Below are positions 58,239-64,000 of a stretch of DNA of 64,000 nt, piece by piece. The translations under genes and the position numbers were made by a program. Origin of the DNA: Anaerolineae bacterium (GTDB taxonomy: Bacteria; Chloroflexota; Anaerolineae; UBA4142; SHND01); contig JADZCJ010000044.1 of the NCBI GenBank assembly GCA_020851635.1, forward strand, positions 1-64,000, given 5' to 3'. The notes beneath the pieces are model-generated. The model saw only the letters and a program-made list of their open reading frames with translations, was not told where the DNA came from and made no database searches. Positions within the stretch are counted from its first letter, which is position 1. The number at the start of each line of letters is the position of its first letter.

Positions 58239-58272
58239 GCAAATTTCCCAATTTGCGCCATTTCCCAATTTG
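58239..58272. repeat. Variant palindromes after the tail-fibre gene
   Basis: GCAAATTTCCCAATTTGC (58239-58256), preceded by CTGGGACC, keeps the stem-loop but has another set of paired changes. A degenerate second copy follows directly. They lie between the fibre stop and the next start, with flank CTGGGACC as in other copies. Confidence -1.
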
Positions 58273-58286
58273 CGCCCTTGACACCC

Positions 58287-58535
58287 ATGCAAACCGACAC
58301 CCTCACCCTTGAACTCACCCCCGAAGAGCTCCAAGCCCTAAAATTCTGGCTCTCGGTCATTCAATTCCAAGGCACCCGCGAGCAGGTGCGAAAGCCGCTG
58401 GAAGTGTATGACGCGGTGGTGGGCAAGATCGAGAAACAGATTGATTCATGCCCAACAAATGACATGGTTCCGGCGGTCGCTCGCAAACCGCAGAATGAGC
58501 AGCCGTTCAAAAAACAAACACCGCAAGTCAATTGA
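58287..58535 (+). CDS. Small acidic phage-module protein
   Basis: An 82-residue protein (LTLELTPEELQALKFWLSVIQF, then EVYDAVVGKIEKQ), mostly helical. Chosen start is ATG 58287; a TTG three codons upstream is possible. Function unknown. It is the last gene before the terminator. Confidence -1.
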   Translation: MQTDTLTLELTPEELQALKFWLSVIQFQGTREQVRKPLEVYDAVVGKIEKQIDSCPTNDMVPAVARKPQNEQPFKKQTPQVN

Positions 58536-58551
58536 CTTGCGGTGTTTGTTT
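58512..58551. terminator. Perfect 40-nt palindromic terminator
   Basis: The 20-nt left arm from 58512 is the exact reverse complement of the right arm to 58551, with T-rich sequence at the end (TTTGTTT). It ends the phage module and overlaps the last codons of its final gene. Confidence -1.
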
Positions 58552-58617
58552 CGCTCTGCACGTCGAGATGCAGGTCTGATTCGATTGTTGCGAGGGTGCT
58601 GCATCTGACGATGCGAG

Positions 58618-58691
58618 CGGAAGTGACGGGGCTCGAACCCGCGATCTCGGCCTTGACAGGGCCGCGTGTTAACCGGCTACACCACACCTCC
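58618..58691 (-). tRNA. tRNA-Asp (GTC)
   Basis: On the minus strand the 74-nt sequence folds into a complete cloverleaf: acceptor GGAGGTG/CACTTCC, anticodon stem GGCC/GGCC with loop CTGTCAA (anticodon GTC) and T-arm GGGTTCGAGCCCC-like. The discriminator is G and no CCA is encoded. Its 3' end faces the end of the phage module. Confidence -1.
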
Positions 58692-58723
58692 AAAATTTCG
58701 CGCCCTGATTTCGGGCGCGGGAC

Positions 58724-58752
58724 AATATAACATGCCAAAACACGCGTGTCAA
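58724..58752 (-). promoter_or_regulatory. Promoter of tRNA-Asp
   Basis: On the minus strand TTGACA (58752-58747) and TATATT (58729-58724) are 17 nt apart, directly upstream of the tRNA. A GC-rich hairpin lies between the promoter and the tRNA. Confidence -1.
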
Positions 58753-58812
58753 ATTTTCCGTCGGGTTGCGCCCGACCTCTGCCGTCGCCGTTTACTCGGC
58801 AGATTTTTGACG

Positions 58813-59610
58813 CTATCCTTGTGCTTGTTCGGACTCGCCGATCTCTTGAGCGCCCTGCGCCATATCTTCCAGACCGTCCAGCGCGATCTCGCGGCTCACT
58901 CGAGTCATGCCCTCGGCAGCTGCCAGCTCTGCCAGACCCTCGGCGATTTTTTCCTGCCCCGATTGCGCCGCCAGATCGCTCGCGTCCGCCGCGATTGCCG
59001 CCGCCGCCATCGCCTCCATGCCGTCCCGCACTTCGCCTCTGCCAAACTCGGCGACTTGCTGCCCGCTCGAATTGATCGAACGCGCCAGCTGCCGCGTGCC
59101 GCGGGCGCGCACCAGGTCGCCGACCGCAAATGCTTTCATCCTCAAACTCATATCATCAAGAAACGCGCTCAGCGCATCCATTCCCATCCCGCTGACCACC
59201 TGGGCGACCACACCCATCTGCCCCGACATACCCGCCATCTCCATGCCGCGCGCCAGGTCCCCTACGCTTATGGCGCCGACGATCGCGCTCATCCCCTCGA
59301 TCCGCTGCGATACGTCAAGCATCCCCGCCCCTTGCGTCACATCGCGCAGTGCATCCGCGGCTTCGGCATCGCTCAACGCCGCCATCTGCGTCGCAATCTG
59401 CATCTCATCCAGTCCGCTCGACACATTTGCCGCGCCGCTGGCTGCCGCATCCTTGCTCGCGCGGTTCAGCTCGCTGGCTGCCAGCAGAGAATCCTCACCG
59501 CGTGACATTTTTGCCGCGCCCGCCATTGCCTTGCCCGCCGCTTGCAGCTGCGCCTCTTTTTTCGGCGACGTTTTCGCCGCGTTCGTCTTTTTGCCCTTTG
59601 GCTTTGCCAT
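58813..59610 (-). CDS. Ala/Met-rich helical protein with basic N-terminal tail
   Basis: About 265 residues. The N-terminal 20 residues are Lys-rich (AKPKGKKTNAAKTSPKK). The rest is almost wholly helical, rich in Ala, Gly and Met, with repeated short blocks such as GMEMAGMSGQMG and ALSDAEAADALRD. No signal peptide or membrane segment is seen, and no family recognised. A basic tail on a helical body is compatible with nucleoid- or granule-associated proteins, but that is speculation. Start at 59610 has an AAAGGAG site. Confidence -1.
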   Translation of the reverse strand: MAKPKGKKTNAAKTSPKKEAQLQAAGKAMAGAAKMSRGEDSLLAASELNRASKDAAASGAANVSSGLDEMQIATQMAALSDAEAADALRDVTQGAGMLDVSQRIEGMSAIVGAISVGDLARGMEMAGMSGQMGVVAQVVSGMGMDALSAFLDDMSLRMKAFAVGDLVRARGTRQLARSINSSGQQVAEFGRGEVRDGMEAMAAAAIAADASDLAAQSGQEKIAEGLAELAAAEGMTRVSREIALDGLEDMAQGAQEIGESEQAQG

Positions 59611-59705
59611 GCCTCGCTCCTTTGGGAATGTTGTTGCTCTATGCGTGTCCAATCGTAAATTGAAAACCGAAAATGGCAACCCTTTTTACCGCGCAAATCT
59701 CCAAT

Positions 59706-60449
59706 TCATAAATCTCGTCCTTGCCAACCCAGCTCTCTCAGCGCTTGCCTGTCTTCTTCCGTCAAGACGGCCCGCGCAAGCAGATCGGGACGCCGTTCCA
59801 ACGTGCGCCGCAAAGACTCGTTGCGCCGCCAGCGTTCAATTTTTGCATGATGACCCGAAAGCAAAATCTCGGGGACCGCCATCCCGCGAAATTCCGGCGG
59901 GCGCGTATAGTGCGGATGCTCCAGCAGACCCGTCGCATGCGAGTCCCGGTGCGGCGCGCCCGGGTCGCCCACCACGCCCGGCACAAACCGCGATACGGCA
60001 TCCACGACCACCATCGCGGGAATTTCGCCGCCCGTCAGCACATAATCCCCAATCGAAATCTCGTCCGTCACCAGCGCGCGCACCCGCTCGTCAATCCCCT
60101 CGTACCGCCCGCAAATCAGCGCCAACCGCGGCAGTTGAGAAAACTCACGCGCAATCTGTGTCGTCAGGATCCGTCCCTGCGGAGTCAACAAGACGACGGG
60201 CGGACGCGTCGCGGGGTCCGTCCCGAGGACCGATTCAACCGCTTCGAAAATCGGCTCGGGTTTCATGATCATTCCGCCCCCGCCGCCATAGCCCGTCTCG
60301 TCCGTCACATGATGCTTGTCATGTGTATAGGCGCGGATGTCATGCAGAAAAATCTCGATGCGTCCCGTTTCGCGCGCGCGCCGCAAAATACTCTCGTCAA
60401 ACGCCCCCGCAAAGATGCCGGGAAACAACGTAAAAATATCAAACCGCAT
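59706..60449 (-). CDS. trmD: tRNA (guanine-N1-)-methyltransferase
   Basis: A 247-residue SPOUT methyltransferase that modifies G37 of tRNAs. [10 protein letters not shown] is the N-terminus, [33 protein letters not shown] and [12 protein letters not shown] form the trefoil-knot SAM site, and [17 protein letters not shown] follows. Length and motifs are normal. The usual neighbours rimM, rplS and rpsP are not here. Confidence -1.
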   Translation of the reverse strand: MRFDIFTLFPGIFAGAFDESILRRARETGRIEIFLHDIRAYTHDKHHVTDETGYGGGGGMIMKPEPIFEAVESVLGTDPATRPPVVLLTPQGRILTTQIAREFSQLPRLALICGRYEGIDERVRALVTDEISIGDYVLTGGEIPAMVVVDAVSRFVPGVVGDPGAPHRDSHATGLLEHPHYTRPPEFRGMAVPEILLSGHHAKIERWRRNESLRRTLERRPDLLARAVLTEEDRQALRELGWQGRDL

Positions 60450-60480
60450 CGCGCGCTATTCTAGCACAAAACAGATAAAA

Positions 60481-60511
60481 AAAACCTTCGGGACGCTTGC
60501 CCGAAGGTTTT
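60481..60511 (-). terminator. Intrinsic terminator of the secreted-protein gene
   Basis: AAAACCTTCGGG pairs with CCCGAAGGTTTT around a 7-nt loop; on the minus strand it is followed by eight T. It lies 6 nt after the stop of the secreted protein gene. The AAAACCTTCG stem is shared with the hairpin at 41289. Confidence -1.
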
Positions 60512-60516
60512 AGAGT

Positions 60517-62154
60517 TTATTGAATCCTGGTGCAGGCATATCCCGTCGTGCCTGTCGCCTTGGGGTTGGCATAGGGGTCTATCACCGATACGACCAGATT
60601 TGGTTTTCCGCCGCCCTTGGCAAACACCGTCGTCATCCCCTGGTAATTTGTCCCCGCCGAGGCAAACGCCGCATCCGAAAACAACACCGTCTTACTCGCG
60701 TTTGGCGCAATCGTCACTTTGGCTTGCGCGACCTTGGCGCCCGTTTCTTTGTCAAACAACCGCACAACCGCTTTGGTCGTCGCTGTATCACTCGTATTCA
60801 AGATCGCCAGCTGCGTGTTGTTGGTCCCGTTCCGCGCCGTGTCCCCGCACACATATCTGGCGCTCGCCGCGCTGTTTGCAAGCGCATTGACGCTATAGAG
60901 CCGCTTGCCCTTGTTCATAGCTTGCAGGTTTGTCGCCGTCAACGGCTCCCCACCGGACCGAATTTTTACCCAGCCGTTGAATTTCGCCCCGAGCGGGTCA
61001 AACGCCGCATCCTTTAATAGGAATTGGGCAGTCCCGTTCGGCGGCACAGCTGAGGCGCTCGCCGAATGGACCAGCGCGCCACTTGTCGAGTAAAAATCGA
61101 GCATCACATCGGTTGCGCTGCCGCCGTTGTTCCGCACAAAGATCTCGGACCAGTTGACCGCAACACCCGTGAATTTGATTTTGCGCGCGGCTTGGCTCAA
61201 AAAGAGCGTCGTGTCCGCCTCGTCCGGCGACAGCCCTTCAAACGCCGCCGTATCTTTGAAATACAGCGTTTGCGCCGCCACAGCTACGTTCTGGCTCGCG
61301 TTCACCCGCGCACTGCCGACGAATGTGCCGCCCGTAAAAATGTCGTCTGTATTCAGATACGCGCTCTGATGTCCCGCAATCTGCAAATTCTGCGAGTTTG
61401 CCGTCGAACCGTCCAAATTGTAAAACGTCACCGTAACATCAGCTTGTGTCCCTGTCGTATTCTGGACCGCCAACGTGGTGCGTTGAGTGTTTGCCGTCAA
61501 ATGACGCACCAACGGCAGCGTCACTTGACCCGCGGGCGCGGTGGCGCCCCGATATGCATCACGCGCTGTCTTGTTATCGTTGGCGGCGACCACGATCGCT
61601 TCGACGTTCTTGTCCGAGGAAATCTGCGCGCCGCCCTGGAAATTCGTGCCCAGCGAACCGGGCAGCCCCACGAGTTTGGCGCCGTTCGCGCTCACATTCA
61701 CGGTGGTGGAATACGCCACCGCGCCCGAGCCATCATAAATATCCACCTGCACCGTCGCGGCGCCGGACGTATCGGGATTGAAAATCAGGATGCTCGACGA
61801 CATCGGACCCGGCGCGGTCGGCGCAAGCTCCGACGCCTCGACAGCCCGCGCTATCGGCGGCACAGCAGAGGGTTCTGCCGGAGCCGCCGGTTGAGCTGCC
61901 GGTTGAGCTGCGGGCTGAGCTGCTGCCGCAGGCACTTCAGTCGGCACAGCTGTAGCTTCGGGCGTAAGCGTTGCCAACGGGGGCAGCCCGCGCGTCGCGC
62001 GGCGGGTTGCCCGTCGGTCCGGGTCCCGCGTGGGACGCGGGGTTTCCGTCGCCGATTCCTGCATCGGCGGCGCGGCGTTCGCCCAATTATTTGCGAGAAA
62101 CAATGCAAGCAGCAATGCGCCCAGAGTTACAAAAACAAGAATTTGTCTCGGCAT
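60517..62154 (-). CDS. Large secreted beta-repeat protein
   Basis: A 545-residue protein. A signal peptide (VFVTLGALLLALFLANNWANA) is followed by a Pro/Thr/Arg-rich and Pro/Ala-rich linker of about 90 residues, then four or so beta-sandwich-like units (SSILIFNPDTSGAATVQVDIYD, TTLAVQNTTGTQADVTVTFYNL, SEIFVRNNGGSATDVMLDFYS, TQLAILNTSDTATTKAVVRL) with a regular period of about 100 residues. It is probably exposed on the cell surface. A terminator follows. Function unknown. Confidence -1.
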   Translation of the reverse strand: MPRQILVFVTLGALLLALFLANNWANAAPPMQESATETPRPTRDPDRRATRRATRGLPPLATLTPEATAVPTEVPAAAAQPAAQPAAQPAAPAEPSAVPPIARAVEASELAPTAPGPMSSSILIFNPDTSGAATVQVDIYDGSGAVAYSTTVNVSANGAKLVGLPGSLGTNFQGGAQISSDKNVEAIVVAANDNKTARDAYRGATAPAGQVTLPLVRHLTANTQRTTLAVQNTTGTQADVTVTFYNLDGSTANSQNLQIAGHQSAYLNTDDIFTGGTFVGSARVNASQNVAVAAQTLYFKDTAAFEGLSPDEADTTLFLSQAARKIKFTGVAVNWSEIFVRNNGGSATDVMLDFYSTSGALVHSASASAVPPNGTAQFLLKDAAFDPLGAKFNGWVKIRSGGEPLTATNLQAMNKGKRLYSVNALANSAASARYVCGDTARNGTNNTQLAILNTSDTATTKAVVRLFDKETGAKVAQAKVTIAPNASKTVLFSDAAFASAGTNYQGMTTVFAKGGGKPNLVVSVIDPYANPKATGTTGYACTRIQ

Positions 62155-62325
62155 GATTCCTAACTTTCCTGAACTTGAGCGGACCCCTCCGTCCGCCGCT
62201 TGGTTGTATCCTCGTTCACCTGACGTGTGTGGTGTGCGGCGCGCTGCGGCGAGCGTGCCCTACACGCAATCAAAAATATGACTCACACCACGACGAGTGT
62301 AGCATGGGGGCAAAGAATCAACAAA

Positions 62326-62334
62326 TGGTATAAT
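62326..62334 (+). promoter_or_regulatory. Candidate extended -10 promoter for rpiB
   Basis: TGG followed by TATAAT lies about 95 nt before the start of the isomerase gene. No clear -35 hexamer is present. The 62155-62428 gap has no gene. Confidence -1.
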
Positions 62335-62428
62335 TTGCCTATTACAGCGTAAAATTCACTGTATTTTTGGCGCCCGGCGCTCGCGCACGCCGCATGTCAC
62401 GGGCGAAACGCTCGCACACAGGAAACGT

Positions 62429-62896
62429 ATGAAACTTGCCGTTGGTTCCGACGAAAAAAACCATTTTACCGATATGCTCGTCGCCGAGCTCGAAAAACGC
62501 GGGCATCAGGTGACCCTGCTGGGTCCCCTGCGCGGCGACGCGCTGAATTGGACGCAGGTTGCGCAGGCGGCTGCCGAACGCGTGGCAGAGCAGCAGAGCG
62601 ATGAAGGCATCCTGTGCTGTTGGACGGGCACGGGCGTATGTCTTGCCGCCAACAAAGTTCCGGGCATCCGCGCCGCCCTTTGTCACGACGCCGAGACCGC
62701 CAGGGGCGCGCGGCTTTGGAATCATGCCAATGTCCTCTGTCTCAGTCTGCGCAGCACCTCCGAAACAGTGGCGCGCGAAATTCTCGACGCCTGGTTCGAC
62801 ACGCCTGTCGGGACCGACCCGGCAGACGTGCTCGCGGTCGAGCAGGTCGCGCTCCTTGAAAACAAATACGCGCGCGTCCGGCATCCCGCCGGGTAA
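62429..62896 (+). CDS. rpiB: RpiB-like sugar-phosphate isomerase
   Basis: A 155-residue enzyme of the RpiB/LacAB family. MKLAVGSDEKNHFTDML is the N-terminus, GILCCWTGTGVCLAANKVPGIRAALC carries the active-site Cys (about residue 64) and the phosphate loop, and RLWNHANVLCLSLR follows. RpiB interconverts ribose-5-phosphate and ribulose-5-phosphate. The GTG-TG-C motif differs slightly from the usual GTGIG, so an allose- or galactose-6-phosphate role is possible. The stop overlaps the next start by one base (TAATG). Confidence -1.
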   Translation: MKLAVGSDEKNHFTDMLVAELEKRGHQVTLLGPLRGDALNWTQVAQAAAERVAEQQSDEGILCCWTGTGVCLAANKVPGIRAALCHDAETARGARLWNHANVLCLSLRSTSETVAREILDAWFDTPVGTDPADVLAVEQVALLENKYARVRHPAG

Positions 62897-63585
62897 TGGC
62901 GCCGACGGACTCGCCCACCCGGACACCCCTCCGCGCTCTCGTCCGTCGGGGGTTGGACCTGCTCTATACCCATTTCGCGTTTGCCTACGACCTCGTCAGC
63001 GCGCTGGTCTCGCGCGGCGAATGGCGCGCCTGGACGCGCGCCTGCATCCCCTTCATTCAAGGCACGCGCATCCTCGAAATCGCGCACGGCTCTGGCAACC
63101 TGCACCTCGATCTAGACGCGGCGGGTTTCAAACCCACCGGCATTGACCTTTCGCCTCAAATGGGCGCGCTCACACACAAAAAATTCCGCGCCCATTCGCT
63201 TCCCCTGCCCCGTCTCGTCCGCGCGCGCGTGCAAACGCTCCCCTTTCCCGCCGCGTCCTTTTCCACCCTCATCATGACGTTTCCGCCCGGGTTTGTTTAC
63301 GATCTCGACGCGATGCGCGAGTTGTGGCGCGTTCTGGAACCGCGCGGGACGCTCTTGTGGGTGGACGCGCCGGTCATTTACCCGCGCGACGTGTGGTCGC
63401 GATTTTTGAATTGGATGTTTCTTGTCACGGGCGGCTGCGCCAACCCCGAGAGGGATGAAATCGGGCGCCTCGTGAGCGAATCGCACGATGGCGCGCTGTG
63501 GCAGATGTGGACATGGCGGGTAGAACGGGTAGAATCAAAATACAGCGCCGTGCATGTGTTTGTGGGCATCAAGAATGAGGATTAA
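62896..63585 (+). CDS. Class I SAM-dependent methyltransferase
   Basis: A 229-residue protein. Motif I is RILEIAHGSGNLHLDL (the glycine loop reads HGSGN), followed by TGIDLSPQMGALT, PFPAASFSTLIMTFPPGFVYD and LEPRGTLLWVDAP. It begins with a basic helix. The target molecule is unknown. It is coupled to rpiB. Confidence -1.
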   Translation: MAPTDSPTRTPLRALVRRGLDLLYTHFAFAYDLVSALVSRGEWRAWTRACIPFIQGTRILEIAHGSGNLHLDLDAAGFKPTGIDLSPQMGALTHKKFRAHSLPLPRLVRARVQTLPFPAASFSTLIMTFPPGFVYDLDAMRELWRVLEPRGTLLWVDAPVIYPRDVWSRFLNWMFLVTGGCANPERDEIGRLVSESHDGALWQMWTWRVERVESKYSAVHVFVGIKNED

Positions 63586-63646
63586 AATCAACAACAGTAT
63601 TGATATTGACGATTCCCGCCCCGCTTTTCGCCCGGAAAGAATACTA

Positions 63647-64000
63647 ATGCAAGAACACTATATCGAAATAAACGGCTGGCGCACGCGCTATGTCACGGCA
63701 GGCAGGCGCGGTCCCGCCGTTATCCTCCTACACGGGCTGGGCGCGTCCCTCGAATCCTGGCATCTGAATGTGGACGCGCTCGGCGAATCCTGTCGCGTCT
63801 TTGCGCCGGATATTGTCTATTTTGGCAAGAGCGCCAAGCCGGAACGTGATCCCGAATACAAAGACTTTGTTGATTTCTGCCGATATTTTATGGACGCGTT
63901 CGACCTCGAGCGCGCGCTCCTGGTCGGCAACTCGATGGGCGGCATGATCGCCGCCAAAGCGGCGATGCTCTATCCCGAACGCGTGGCGGGCGTCGCGCTC
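63647..64000 (+). CDS. Alpha/beta hydrolase, partial (cut by window end)
   Basis: The first 118 residues of an alpha/beta hydrolase. The oxyanion segment is VILLHGLGASLESW, the strand with VFAPDIVYFGKSAKP follows, and the nucleophile elbow is LVGNSMGGMIA (Ser near residue 97). The acid and His lie beyond the window. An enzyme class cannot be assigned. Confidence -1.
   Translation, partial: MQEHYIEINGWRTRYVTAGRRGPAVILLHGLGASLESWHLNVDALGESCRVFAPDIVYFGKSAKPERDPEYKDFVDFCRYFMDAFDLERALLVGNSMGGMIAAKAAMLYPERVAGVAL

Overview
The window looks like a chromosomal contig from a GC-rich, probably uncultured bacterium, most plausibly of the phylum Chloroflexota (Anaerolineae-like). This rests on the gene content and on the style of the surface proteins: lipoproteins and secreted proteins with long Pro/Thr/Ala linkers, a MoxR-DUF58-DUF4129 operon, a tandem ThyX-like protein and a PurS-PurL fusion. 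I could not run a taxonomic search, so the lineage is an inference. Most core genes are ordinary, tightly packed and often overlap by 1-4 nt.

Layout. 1-5.6 kb (minus): a membrane protein and a glycoside-hydrolase-like protein, a 98-bp MITE-like element, then an operon of exonuclease-WYL fusion, family-2 glycosyltransferase and priming sugar transferase. 5.6-11 kb (plus): MoxR ATPase, DUF58, DUF4129 and the NAD(P)HX repair enzyme, then a PIN-domain remnant. 11-15 kb: an Ig-like lipoprotein facing a CapA-type lipoprotein, with a shared terminator. 15-19 kb: a partner-switching cassette (anti-sigma-type kinase, STAS antagonist, GAF-SpoIIE phosphatase). 19-23.7 kb: ThyX-like protein, a second hydrolase-like protein and a GT-C membrane glycosyltransferase. 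24.2-38.8 kb: a near-complete purine operon (purL, Q, C, E, K, F, D, M, N, H, then guaB; purB is not seen), preceded by an unusual 350-nt leader with five 18-bp iterons and an intrinsic terminator 10 nt before purL. A four-helix-bundle (23S intervening-protein family) gene sits inside the operon. 38.8-43 kb: a PIN toxin-antitoxin-like pair, a GH13 sucrose-phosphorylase-like enzyme and two membrane or hydrolase proteins.

43-58.7 kb is the accessory region and the most interesting part. It begins with a REP-associated tyrosine transposase (RAYT) whose gene contains copies of a palindrome (core GCCAATCTCCCGATTGGC). Related palindromes occur in the purine operon, inside the reading frames of phage portal and capsid genes, and beside the phage tail-fibre gene, with paired base changes that preserve the hairpin. 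Next is a diversity-generating retroelement (DGR): a NACHT-NTPase whose C-terminal FGE/C-type-lectin domain ends in a typical variable region, a DGR reverse transcriptase whose apparent start codon is ATC, and a C-terminally truncated Avd. I found no template repeat. A 10-kb phage-derived module follows: LuxR-type regulator, small membrane protein, terminase, portal, protease-capsid fusion, connector-like protein and fibres. It is controlled by two promoters that share a GAAC-N4-GTTC (LexA/SOS-like) operator and ends in a perfect 40-nt terminator palindrome next to the 3' end of a tRNA-Asp gene. No integrase, tail-tube, tape-measure or replication genes are visible.

58.7-64 kb returns to housekeeping and surface genes: an Ala-rich helical protein, TrmD, a large secreted protein, RpiB-like isomerase, a methyltransferase and a partial alpha/beta hydrolase cut by the window end.
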